Below, one piece after another: positions 39,701-45,939 of a stretch of DNA of 64,000 nt. Source of the stretch: Siphonodentalium dalli (lineage: Eukaryota; Mollusca; Scaphopoda; Gadilida; Siphonodentaliidae). Numbering within the stretch: position 1 is the stretch's first letter; each line of letters begins with the position of its first letter. The DNA is taken from NCBI GenBank assembly GCA_032622095.1, contig CP136063.1, positions 278,995,426-279,059,425 of the forward strand, given 5' to 3'. The notes under the pieces were generated by a model. That model searched no databases, was not told where the DNA came from, and saw nothing but the letters and a program-made list of their open reading frames with translations. The position numbers were made by a program, and so were the translations under genes.

Positions 39701-42700
39701 ATATAGTTAACCAATTTACAGGCCCTGTTTGGCTTTAAAGGCACGTGCGGCCTTAATTGTCGAAAATATTCATATTTGTTCCAAACCGTAAACAGAAAAA
39801 CAGTAAAACGCATACAGTTCCGTTCATATATACCATGACCATCGCGTAAACGGCATGTTATCATAAAGACCTACTATATTTTACCTAAGCAAGAGCACAA
39901 TGAAGACAACACAATGCCACTGGCTAATCGCACACACATGGCATAAACGCTCTTTATTAGTTCCATATCAGGTATTCACCAACAAGGAACGCTCTTTATG
40001 TTTACCATCATAATATAAACAAACACCAGAAAAGTAACTTTTTACGCTTTTGTTTACATAACAATGGTCAAACATATGACCATAACATACTGTTTATGCG
40101 ATATTTCTTATTTGTATACGGACAAAGTCTATCTACATTTTGATGTTATTTCTGTTTGTGGCGGTTTTTGACGGGTGGAGATATTTTCACAGGATACCCA
40201 CCGCCAAGGCCAACCGTGTCTTTAAAAGCTAACAGAATGTTACTCATCTTAGAAATATTAAAAATACTTAGAAACCATTCTTTACAAATATCTCTCCAGC
40301 CACACTCTTTTGTTGGGTAAATGTGACCCGCCATATCAAATCCAGTCGTAAGTCGGGATTTTTTTTACCCTGTACCAATGCATTCTCTTATATATGCGAG
40401 TCGACCATAGGTCGCCTCGCATGTATAAGAGAATGCATTGGCCTAACAATTTTTTATCATTTTTTTTAAATAAATGTTTTTTAAAATTTTTAGGACATAA
40501 AATAAAAAACATCCATTACCTTGCAGGGAGCCCCACACATATATAAACGCATATAGAAGAGTGTCGTCTGCTCATGTTTGTCTGGGGCTCTGTATGGGTG
40601 AAATTATAAAATTGTTAAAGAATACAAGAAAAAATTATTAAAATTGTAAAAAATTGTTAGGCCAATGCATTCTCTTATATATGCGAGGCGACCTATGGTC
40701 GACTCGCATATATAAGAGAATGCATTGGCACAGGGTAAAACAAAAAATCCCGACTTACGACTGGATTTGATATGGCGGGTCACAAATATACCAGCTAAAC
40801 TCTTTGGCAAACACTCCCCCATACTTTAATACAATAATTAATGGATGGCAAAAATAAGCTTTGATATTTATTTTCAAATGTGTTTACCTTTCAATAATAC
40901 TCTGCATATTAGACAAGATCTCCATCTCTCTAGCAACTTTCTACTTCATCACTTGACTGCTGACTAACAGCAGCAAACCCCAGAAATGTCGAGCCTTTAA
41001 CTTCCATACCATTCCAATTTATCACTACTGTCAGATTATTAATATTCCTCAAAAACCGTAGTTTTTGTTTTAGAATATTTAATGATAGCTTGTTCAATTA
41101 ATCCATTCATTCAGTTTACTTATTTAGGTATTATTTTCGTCCACTACCTTTTGTAAATAAGGCCCAAAGTACAAGAAATTGGTATCATGTGCATGCATTA
41201 TTGTTTTTAGAGTTGGCACTGCATAATGAAGACCATTAATATGCATTATAAACAGTGTAGATCCCAATAGTTTTCCAACCAATATGTGAGGTAAAATATG
41301 TCGTTTAGCTCAGAAATTGAACTGTGTCCTTTCAGACGAAATGTTAGATTAAAAGTGCTTTGCGATATCACTTCGATACTTTCCAACACCATGGTGTGTT
41401 TGAAAAGAATTTTTGGGAATGTGTTATGAACTAATGGGACAATTCTAACTTGGATGGCGGACGGAGGGTTGGGATTTTTGGTATCAGCGGAGGGGGTGGT
41501 GCAAATTTTAAGTTGGACACATCGATAAACACAAATTAACCACGCCCCTGTACATTTCTTAACATGTATGATTGCTACAATACAATATATATATATGCTT
41601 TATTCTCTAATCAAATTTGACATGAGAAAACGAATATGAATAGGACATTATATAAAGATAGACATTTATAGTTTACATTTTGTCATCTGTTAATTAGGGA
41701 TGTTGTTATCTGTTAATTAGGGATGTTGTTATCTGTTAATTAGGGATGTTGGTCCAGGTGCGGTCATACGGAAGAGGGATATCCTATACCTCAACGTTCA
41801 CACCGACACGAGAGTACAACGGGAACTGTACCAAGGAATCTAACGAGTTCCTATCACTAGCAGACTCAGAATTCATGTGGCGGAATGTTGGTGGTAAAAA
41901 GGTAAGTTGTACTAATTCATGTGGCGGAATGTTGGTGGTAAAAAGGTAAGCTGTATTCATTCATGTGGCGGAATGTTGGTGGTAAAGAGGTAAGCTGTAC
42001 TAATTCATGTGGCGGAATGTTGGTGGTAAAAAGGTGAGCTGTATTCAGTCATGTGGCGGTCTATAAGTTTTATGACCAACGTGTAGCTTATGAAACTTGT
42101 AGCGAAGATGAATAATCCATTTGTTTTATAACCGAATGTGCTATCACGGCTGTGCAGCAGATATTTGTCTGTGTGGAAAAAATCTTAATTTTATTGAAGC
42201 CAATTAGGCGTATCGCTGGTCGTATTGTTGCCGTTTGTTCTCACCACCCGATTATCATTTCGCTACACGTTGGCCGATATATGTATAAACTTGTTGGTTT
42301 GACGCCGTAAAATAAGCTGAATGTCCCTCCATGTTCTTTTCCATAGCAATACAATATTAAAACACAATTAAAGTAACACGTATACGTGCGTCTGGACCCG
42401 ATTATTGTAATAAAAAGTAACAAACGAAACTAGAAACATTTGATATATATATCATTCCAAGGTATGGTTGTATATAAGTGAACGGGAGATTCAATTAAGG
42501 AATTCAAGGGCTAAACGTACATGCATGAACGATTGGTCACATACATGTACAGCCTCAACACATGTTAAAGACATATTATGGACTTGTTTGGGTACGAGAA
42601 ACTGATGAGTTATATAGTATTCAGGTACAATGTCAACAAGAGAAACGTAGCATTCTAATTACATCGCCGAAAATCTCAAGCAAATCGACGGTATCACTCC

Positions 42701-44203
42701 GTAGAAAACATCGCCAGAACTGCGCTGAATTGTAAATATTTACATCTCGATTCGGGACGCAACTATCGGCGCTAAACTAACGAAAACGATTTCGACATCG
42801 AGAGTCACTGTATTTGGATATAATATTTGTAAAAAAAACTACTTTCAGCAAGATTTTCTCCATTTATATCTGATCACCATGCTGGAGTGTTTCACATCAC
42901 TTTAACAACTTTACGCGTGTGGTGTGAGTCCTGGTCTGCATATCTAATATGAGTTCCATGTATCTTTTTCCAGGTCCTGAGAACAACTAGCTTGGACGCA
43001 GAGGACATCAGACATATTTTGCGATCGCTGGCGAGAAGAAATAAGAAGCTGTACTTCGAGACATTCGAGCACTTCTATCTGCATGCAACCAAATATGTTA
43101 GTAAATTTAGTTTGTATATGATTTACAATGGACATAGGTTTGTTCGTTCGTTGGTACATTTTGATGGTAAAAAATACAAGTTTGTGCCGTCAACGATATA
43201 TATTCGCACCGATAATCTGGCTTATGGACAAGAACAAATTATTGAGATTAAACACAACAAATTATTGGATGAAACATACATATATTAACCACTGAACTCA
43301 TTAATCCATTCAAAACTGAATGTTAAAGAGTGCTGAATTCCTACATTATCGTCTTAAAGGTGTTCCCGTCTCCAACAGGGATCTTACCAAAAAAATATCG
43401 ATTGCCTATAGTCCACCAGAAGTCACCCGGAGATCTTTGCAGGGCTTATTCTCACTTTGCCGACGAGCCTGCAAAAATATCGCCGGCAAGGTGTGATCGT
43501 CGCACCTATAGTCAGTATTAATTAAATAACAGTTTTCCCGGCTCCCGTTTGCAATGTTGTTTTAGCATGCCGCTAAACGAATTTCACATGAGTCGTCATC
43601 AGATGAGCGATTTTCATGTTCACTCAGTGAAATAGTAATAAACTGTTATTCGTATTGAGGCAAACAGCTGGTCTTCAACGACTTCAAATTCCGCATCAAA
43701 TCACGTCGATCCGAGAATGTCCACTGGGTGTGTTGTAAGAATGGCTGTGGTGCCACCATCAACACATAGAACGAGATAGTTAGTTCTTCAATGAGTCAAC
43801 CGTATAACATCTTGGGCGTTAAATTCCGTGGTGGAAGCTGATTTATACACGGATATCGATTCAATTATCATAACCACATTTCCCAGTTACACGTAACATG
43901 CATGTATTTGTATATAGTATTGTATATATTGTCGCCATTATATATATTTGTGGGAAAGTCCATAGCAACGACGACACCTATATAAAATGTAGTTGTGACA
44001 CTATAGTCTCTTCATTTCAGCTTGACAGAGGAATGAAATCGGCAGCTGAGGTGTTTGACATGGTCGCAATCAAAGGTCGCAACTACTTACCAGCAAGGGC
44101 AATTCCTAAACTTAGCACGAAGCGACTGAAACGCGTCGCTGATATTTTGAATGGAATCACGGACCAACATGAGTTAAAAGATCACGTTCACGATGAACTA
44201 TGA
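24642..44203 (+). CDS. ER-lumen JmjC (cupin_8-like) domain protein, 8 coding exons
   Basis: Exons 24642-24795, 27748-27916, 28865-29018, 32093-32284, 39150-39282, 41744-41901, 42974-43096 and 44021-44203 join with agreeing phases (1, 2, 0, 0, 1, 0, 0) into 422 codons (421 aa + stop). Seen: hydrophobic signal peptide (residues 1-17), N-terminal 'GWQRYPEG' and 'FPEPEEFF' motifs, a JmjC/cupin core (about 85-280), a C-terminal EF-hand-like region (about 322-405) and terminal HDEL. Signal peptide plus HDEL means retention in the ER lumen (known receptor-mediated retrieval). JmjC proteins normally use Fe(II)/2-oxoglutarate to hydroxylate residues; here the HxD motif reads H190-N-H192 and the distal His position reads V271 (IPAG-MLVQ-VRSYGR), so a non-catalytic or altered role is possible. 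Sequons such as NWS and NCT suit the ER. Closest general class by memory: JMJD8-like or other secreted JmjC proteins; orthology not established. Confidence 0.8.
24871..25003. mobile_element. Foldback MITE family D, copy 2
   Basis: 'tgccctaaataatcgactcc' is mirrored as 'ggagtcgattatttagggca', with 'taa.cata.aattctg.tgtg' arms. Shorter centre than copy 1 at 13.2 kb ('gagcttttcgatgaatggca' shared). In JmjC intron 1, 75 bp after the exon 1 donor. Confidence 0.8.
25545..25690. repeat. Dispersed foldback-like repeat, copy 2
   Basis: Second copy of the repeat at 18,410-18,640; here the halves 'gcttagaacctcctc' and 'gaggcgattctaagc' are better matched, so this is a foldback of about 50-bp arms. Confidence 0.65.
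25691..27325. other. JmjC intron 1, right part
   Basis: A-rich stretch 25,880-25,935; 26,536-26,580 repeats the phrase 'gaaggagaagatcactcgat' from 20.6 kb; 26,846-26,925 has a 40-bp direct repeat ('ctatgggataactactcatc'). No exon needed or found between exons 1 and 2. Confidence 0.45.
27326..27738 (-). mobile_element. tRNA-derived SINE with (ATT)n tail
   Basis: Read on the minus strand: the head at 27738 has tRNA-like promoter boxes, 'ggttagcgagtcggacttgt' (A-box region) and 'acgggttcgcagcgcg' (B-box region). A ~300-bp body follows, then a 3' end 'taatcgctatataaaa' and (ATT)4-5 on that strand. Head, body and microsatellite tail make this a SINE of the kind found in molluscs and fish. The tRNA part does not fold into a clean tRNA, so it is not a tRNA gene. 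Its head ends only about 9 bp before the exon 2 acceptor of the JmjC gene. Confidence 0.75.
27748..27916 (+). CDS. JmjC gene exon 2
   Basis: Acceptor 'gaatttcag' then GC-TGG; donor GTGAGT after AAAG, phase 2. Encodes GWQRYPEG, an FPEPEEFF motif, KPVSFTNVLGD and NWSSDSYLTER, typical of the region before a JmjC core. An alternative acceptor at 'tacccag' (exon from 27766) keeps the frame but drops GWQRYP; the longer form reads better. The polypyrimidine tract before the acceptor is weak and lies in SINE-derived sequence. Confidence 0.75.
28865..29018 (+). CDS. JmjC gene exon 3
   Basis: Acceptor 'tgttgttag', donor 'ccg|GTATGT', phase 0 at the end. Encodes FGAINVSVTVQKE, the basic RLRRKPR, then MSYREFLTEYEYEDWY; this matches the 'FG...V.V......M...EFL..Y...DWY' layout preceding the JmjC barrel. 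A 23-bp minisatellite begins 33 bp after the donor. Confidence 0.8.
29052..29442. repeat. 23-bp minisatellite, 17 copies, in JmjC intron 3
   Basis: Exactly 17 head-to-tail copies of 'caatgatagcccaccaggtcaca' (391 bp) with few changes (ccat, cataag, acacc). The first unit begins 33 bp downstream of the exon 3 donor. There are no spacers between units. High identity predicts length polymorphism. Confidence 0.95.
29453..29790 (+). pseudogene. Decayed reverse-transcriptase fragment
   Basis: Conceptual frames show GVPHGLVL then a stop, PVLFNIYINDIPQSS then a stop, and a frameshifted FTDDTNI: remnants of the LINE RT motifs GVPQGS.LGP.LF..YINDLP and YADDT. The fragment is short and lies in the JmjC intron just right of the minisatellite. 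CR1/Jockey-type by wording; no ends identified. Confidence 0.7.
29762..30262 (+). mobile_element. 0.5-kb TTTAAAGG-terminated element, copy 1
   Basis: Begins 'ttaaaggtacggttggcctt' and ends 'aaggcctcacgtgcctttaaag'. The ~500-bp sequence is matched in reverse orientation by 39,736-40,229. Anchors: 'ccgccacaaacagaaa', 'tatgttattgtcaaa', 'aaagagcgtttatgcc', 'ttaggtaaaatatagtaggt' and 'gaacaaatatgaatattt'. Non-coding MITE-like element; the overlap with the RT fragment border is a few tens of bp. Confidence 0.8.
30263..31484. other. JmjC intron 3, unannotated part
   Basis: No coding exon fits here: exon 3 and exon 4 are both phase 0 and their translations join naturally. 'atggctgccaaaatgg' and 'aagatggccgccaaa' phrases at 30,850-31,020 resemble common dispersed repeats. 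Confidence 0.4.
31485..31946 (+). mobile_element. Hairpin MITE family B, copy B1
   Basis: TTAA at 31485-31488 and 31943-31946. TIRs CCCTTTCAGTGCCAGG / CCTGGCACTGGAAGGG differ from family A. Next to the left TIR: 'tccgatttttgtatcaaccc', then ACCCTGTGCC and one 69-bp hairpin (31536-31604; 'ctcctata' variant). Then AT spacer with 'ttctttgacag', a middle with 'gcatgcttaagcataccc', and 'tcgatgagatcggcccctgg' before the right TIR. A piggyBac-type target site is inferred from TTAA plus CCCTTT. Confidence 0.88.
32093..32284 (+). CDS. JmjC gene exon 4 (first metal-ligand segment)
   Basis: Acceptor 'tttcggtag', donor 'ctctcg|GTATGT', 64 whole codons. Encodes LPSCLRCGTFRDYL...W-M-SSG, then LLHNHEDHV and CVLFGRKDFILI. 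In related JmjC proteins the segment reads 'LH.D...N..C...G.K.F.L', where H and D bind iron; here the D position is H192. The exon is otherwise intact and well conserved in character, so this is not a random pseudogene. Confidence 0.8.
32285..33064. other. JmjC intron 4, left part
   Basis: Intron sequence without a further exon, RNA gene or recognised repeat. Confidence 0.4.
33065..33454 (+). mobile_element. Hairpin MITE family A, copy A5 (complete)
   Basis: 390 bp, TTAA at 33065-33068 and 33451-33454, family A TIRs, conserved arm on the left, hairpins at about 33216-33284 (one 'gccaaagc' change) and 33356-33424, separated by the AT spacer. Located in JmjC intron 4. Confidence 0.9.
33731..34110. 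repeat. Two-unit mollusc-type tandem repeat
   Basis: A ~180-bp unit occurs about twice: 'tttccggatgata.ctcaagt', 'gaaattcgaatttgagtttg' and 'gagttatg.actttt.cgact'. Same wording as the fragment at 13.7 kb. Non-coding, in JmjC intron 4. Confidence 0.6.
34501..34872. mobile_element. Poly-G-terminal MITE, copy G2 (internally deleted)
   Basis: Begins CA + a run of G + TCGG and ends in a C run + CTG. 7-bp duplication ATTAGCT on both sides (34494-34500 and 34873-34879). It lacks about 170 bp of the left interior present in G1 and G3 but keeps 'ctgtatatgaatttctgtgc', 'agttgcggaaaaaattgctt' and the right end. Confidence 0.85.
34993..35438. mobile_element. MITE with TTAAAGG-CCACTTAATTTTCG termini
   Basis: Left 'ttaaaggcccacttaatttt' is mirrored by 'aaaattaagtcctttaat' at 35,421-35,438. 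The matching arms extend about 80 bp inward ('atattatataccatttg.aagagga'). Partial relatives of the terminus occur at 36,137 ('cttaaaggtccatttaattt') and 36,388 ('ttaaagacctacttaatttt' followed by the same arm). Foldback element in JmjC intron 4. Confidence 0.75.
35640..36078. mobile_element. Paired-hairpin element H1 (GCCTGCAAATAGCGTGTCTG ends)
   Basis: The 26-bp terminus starting GCCTGCAAATAGCGTGTCTG at 35,640 is mirrored at 36,053-36,078. Each side contains a hairpin of about 45-bp arms: 'caccagagggtgaat' ... 'tagcatcacc'. Between them lies 200 bp of unrelated DNA with 'ggaagt.tctata'. The hairpins match those of the element at 44,207-44,447. Confidence 0.75.
36388..36840. mobile_element. 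Probable second TTAAAGG-ACTTAATTTTCGGATC element (partial)
   Basis: Starts with the same terminus and ~90-bp arm as the element at 34,993. The right terminus was not found. It contains a hairpin at 36,577-36,645 ('ggggaataactctatttcct' / 'tagttattcccc'). Confidence 0.45.
37084..37148 (+). other. Degenerate hairpin with compensated inner stem
   Basis: 'ccagtgcattctcatatg.aggcgag' ... 'cctcgcatatataagagaatgaactg' is a lone relative of the 69-bp hairpin. The inner stem differs from all other copies: standard cgacc-ata-ggtcg is replaced by ctccc-ata-gggag, so pairing is kept by changes on both sides. A second broken stretch with 'tacgcgaggctccctg' follows at about 37,195. Confidence 0.7.
37640..38250 (-). 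pseudogene. LINE 3' part (RT C-terminus with zinc knuckle), decayed
   Basis: On the minus strand several shifted frames read like the end of a CR1-type ORF2: 'FIKKWH'-like with a stop, 'RNLAKCTKEEK', 'KICTLCNQGKDDDELHFL' with the C-x2-C...H knuckle, then 'REALFPIFNKSRYSLLKLRK'. Multiple stops and frameshifts. The upstream part (38,104-38,250) is repeated at 39,557-39,696. Located in JmjC intron 4. Confidence 0.65.
38583..38705 (-). mobile_element. LINE 3' end fragment (same family as the 55-64 kb LINE)
   Basis: The reverse complement matches 63,838-63,946: 'gtaacttgtgctccgatcc', 'tgtgc.c.cacaac', 'gtgggtcacaataaatatgt' and 'tcaa'. Both copies stop matching after 'aataaatatgttcaa', which marks the 3' terminus of the family. 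A 5'-truncated insertion. Confidence 0.7.
39150..39282 (+). CDS. JmjC gene exon 5
   Basis: Acceptor 'cacttccttccag', donor 'ccgcag|GTAATT', phase 1. Encodes YDNAGFGHSSMDVDMVNMF, then NTPWIWNTLSPRSCIFIPAG, the strand-turn region that in JmjC proteins precedes the distal histidine. Typical layout: S..DVD.V......PW...L..G.C.FIP.G. Confidence 0.8.
39557..39696 (-). pseudogene. Second copy of the 38.1-kb LINE segment
   Basis: About 140 bp ~92% identical by eye to 38,104-38,250 ('ttcattggcagtttattcca', 'acgaagtgatgtcctgcggt', 'gagtgaaataaccatgtttc'). A dispersed fragment of the same retroelement family. Confidence 0.65.
39736..40229 (-). mobile_element. 0.5-kb TTTAAAGG-terminated element, copy 2 (inverted)
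   Basis: Reverse complement of 29,762-30,262 over its full length, with 'ctttaaaggcacgtgcggcc' at one end and 'aaggccaaccgtgtctttaa' at the other. In JmjC intron 5, opposite to copy 1, so introns 3 and 5 carry a 0.5-kb inverted repeat pair. Confidence 0.8.
40322..40784. mobile_element. Hairpin-cassette element family C
   Basis: Outer TIR TGTGACCCGCCATATCAAAT (about 40 bp including 'ccagtcgtaagtcgggat') at 40,322 and its complement ending 40,784. Inside it, TTTTACCCTGTACC, a 69-bp hairpin (about 40,376-40,444), a spacer with 'gcagggagccccacacatat' and 'cagaca'-like wording, the second hairpin (about 40,662-40,730) and CACAGGGTAAAA. The hairpin cassette is the same as in families A and B, but the outer TIRs are unrelated. 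No clear target duplication seen. Confidence 0.85.
40895..41330 (-). pseudogene. Decayed reverse-transcriptase core fragment
   Basis: On the minus strand: 'LLGSTLFIMHINGLHYAVPTL', 'IMHAHDTNF', 'GPYLQKVVDE', 'SKLNEWI' and 'STFLGFAAV' in shifted frames, i.e. LINE RT motifs (LGPLLF..YINDL, FADDTN, WF..N, FLGV). YADD has become HAHD. A different copy from the 29.5-kb fragment, in JmjC intron 5. Confidence 0.7.
41685..41753. repeat. 23-bp triplication across the exon 6 acceptor
   Basis: Three copies of 'atctgttaattagggatgtt' + 'gtt' at 41685, 41708 and 41731. Each contains the same 'taattag|gg' acceptor; the third (AG at 41742-41743) gives the phase and protein sequence that fit. Confidence 0.85.
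41744..41901 (+). CDS. JmjC gene exon 6 (distal ligand segment)
   Basis: Uses the third 'taattag' acceptor; phase 1 to 0. Encodes (G)MLVQVRSYGRGISYTSTF, then NGNCTKESNEFLSLADSEFMW and NVGGKK. In JmjC relatives 'IP.GY.HQVRS.GR' carries the distal iron histidine; here the H position is V271. A short form starting at 'gtccag|GTGCGG' would break the reading phase and lose MLVQ. The exon's last 31 bp and donor are part of a 44-bp tandem repeat. Confidence 0.75.
41871..42059. repeat. 44-bp minisatellite duplicating the exon 6 splice donor
   Basis: Four full units and a partial fifth, each beginning 'ttcatgtggcggaatgttgg', at 41871, 41915, 41959, 42003 and 42047. Each full unit holds the exon end and a donor: GTAAGT at 41902, GTAAGC at 41946 and 41990, GTGAGC at 42034. 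44 is not a multiple of 3, so using donors 2 or 3 shifts the frame. Confidence 0.92.
42060..42973. other. JmjC intron 6
   Basis: Intron sequence without recognised repeats or further exons. Confidence 0.45.
42974..43096 (+). CDS. JmjC gene exon 7
   Basis: Acceptor 'tatctttttccag', donor GTTAGT after AAATAT; 41 whole codons. Encodes VLRTTSLDAEDIRHILRSLAR, then KLYFETFEHFYLHATKY, a helix-loop-helix-like piece consistent with the start of an EF-hand-type tail. The donor is weak (GTTAGT); reading through it stays open for about 64 more codons to a stop at 43288. Confidence 0.75.
43097..44020. other. JmjC intron 7
   Basis: No supported feature; the open frame 43,330-43,521 has no recognised motif. 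Confidence 0.4.
44021..44203 (+). CDS. JmjC gene exon 8 (terminal, HDEL)
   Basis: Acceptor 'cttcatttcag'. Encodes LDRGMKSAAEVFDMVAIKGRNYL, then KLSTKRLKRVADILNG and ends VHDEL-stop. AAEVFDM.A.KG...... has the spacing of an EF-hand loop, but the acidic calcium positions are mostly lost, so calcium binding is doubtful. HDEL is a canonical ER retrieval signal. The stop codon is followed after 3 bp by a foldback insertion. Confidence 0.8.
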   Translation, partial: LDRGMKSAAEVFDMVAIKGRNYLPARAIPKLSTKRLKRVADILNGITDQHELKDHVHDEL

Positions 44204-44206
44204 GTA

Positions 44207-44447
44207 AACCTTGTAATATTGTGTCTGTCATTTGCAGAATGAGGTCGCCAGAGGGTGAATTTAGTGATGCTACCCCGCATAGCGGGCTAGCATCACCAAA
44301 TTCACCCTCTGGGAACCTCATTCTGCTGAGGTGTAAGCAGAATGAGGTCCCCAGAGGGTGAATTTGGTGATGATAGCCCGCTATGCGGGGTAGCATCACT
44401 AAATTCACCCTCTGGGGACCTCATTCTGCAAATGACAGACACACTAT
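44207..44447. mobile_element. Paired-hairpin element H2 in the JmjC 3'UTR, 20-bp TSD
   Basis: Flanked by a perfect 20-bp direct repeat TTCACGATGAACTATGAGTA (44187-44206 and 44448-44467) that includes the HDEL and stop codons. The element is two similar hairpins ('gcagaatgaggtc.ccagagg' arms around a tagc/gcta centre) separated by 'tgaggtgtaa', bounded by 'gtgtctgtcatttgcagaat' and its complement. Same family as H1 at 35.6-36.1 kb. Insertion left the coding end intact. Confidence 0.85.
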
Positions 44448-44739
44448 TTCACGATGAACTATGAGTATTGCAACATTCGGATCCGTAGTCCATGTCGGCG
44501 GAAATATTTGTGGATTGACGACCAATATACAGTTCCACGGGGGTATCCGTATAATTCGGCCTTATTTGATAATCCGACCATATGAATGCTAATTCGGCCT
44601 TATACACAATATGTTAGGTTGTAACCGATAAACACTACTTCAAAATCACGTTATATCGGGAAAAACGACGATGAACGACGATGTATAAGTGTACATAGTT
44701 TACATATCTGCAACATGTTCGTTATATTCCGCTAGCATT

Positions 44740-45244
44740 AGTGTAAACATATTTTTATTTCCAAATCCAAACATAATACACATAATACACAAGTGACATA
44801 AATATATAACATATAAGAGATAAATGTATGGAAATGAGGATCAGACAACAAGCCCGAGGGCTTATATGAAGTCTTCTCCTCTTTGGCGACATGCCCCTTC
44901 CTCAATAAGTGAGGGAGGGGTATCGATCAGACGGGAAAGGATATAAATAATGTTTTTTAAAGGAGAAGTAACTAAGTTTGAGTTGGGGATGGAAACAGCG
45001 GGAAGATAGTGTTAGGGATAGCAGGAGGCAGATAGAGATAGAGAGAGAGAGAGAGAGAGAAAGAGAGCGAGAATGAGAGAGAGTGAGAAAGTGGAGGGGC
45101 AGAGTTTTCAATAATTTAGTTGCTGCGTGATGAAAATTATGCTCGTAGTAATATGCATGCGTCAGGCTCCATGGGAGGGGGTCAATCGCAATGGCCAATT
45201 CCTATTTCAATGGGGTTCACCAATCCTGATAATTAGGAAAAATG
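44740..45244 (-). mobile_element. 505-bp retroposon-like insertion with 12-bp TSD
   Basis: Splits the foldback's left arm; TCCGCTAGCATT is present on both sides (44728-44739 and 45245-45256). The insert has (GA)n at 45,030-45,065, 'gaagtcttctcctctttgg' and A/T-rich ends. Long target duplication suggests target-primed retroposition; no ORF, so a SINE or 5'-truncated LINE. Confidence 0.75.
45030..45065. repeat. (GA)n microsatellite
   Basis: About 15 GA repeats with few interruptions, inside the 505-bp insertion. Confidence 0.9.
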
Positions 45245-45939
45245 TCCGCTAGCATTGATATTGTATAAGCGTTGTTCATCACGATTTTAGCTAATAATGT
45301 AAAATAAATACCCTATCAAGTCCATATTATTTTCGGACAAATACCGGTTTAACTCGAATAATGTTCGATGCCAATAGACGGCATGGGGAACTAACCAACG
45401 ACTGCGCTAGTTTATTTCATGAAATAGTGCGCTATACTTTTTTTGGAGTTACTGATACCGACGTGGGTACACTGCATGGATGTGGATAAAGCGGCCATAC
45501 TCGATAGATAACGCGGCCACCATATATTTATTATGGCGCCGCCTTATCTATCGAGTATGGCCGATTAATCCACATCCAATGCACCAGGTGTTTGAATAAC
45601 TCCAAGCGTATGACGCACTGTTTTGTGAAATAAACTAGTGTAATCGCTGGTTAATACCCCATGCCGTTATTGGCATCGAAAATTTATTCGATTTAAATCA
45701 TTTGTCCGGAAAAAAAAATGGAATTGATATAGTATTTTTTACATGAATAGCTAAAATCGTGATAAACATCGCTTATAAAATTTCAATGCTAGCGGAATAT
45801 CACGTACATGTATTAAATATGTAAACTATATACACTTCCCTCGTCGTTCATCATGTTTTCCGATGTAATGTTATTTTGTAAGTAGTTTTTATCGCTTGCA
45901 ACCTAACATACTGTTTTATATATACTAGTACCCCAAACA

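Larger units (their letters stand above)
44608..45935. mobile_element. Large foldback element with ~400-bp arms
   Basis: Arm 1 (44,608-44,739 continuing at 45,257-45,505) is the reverse complement of arm 2 (45,540-45,935). Matched anchors: 'atgttaggttg' / 'caacctaacat', 'ccgctagcatt' / 'aatgctagcgg', 'gacggcatgggg' / 'ccccatgccg' and 'cggccatactcgatagataa' / 'ttatctatcgagtatggccg'. The centre is 'ccaccatatatttattatggcg'. Arm 1 is interrupted by an insertion. Non-coding. Confidence 0.85.

Noticed and set aside
43330-43521. Gene or exon in JmjC intron 7
   Set aside because: No splice-site agreement with exons 7 and 8, which are already in phase.
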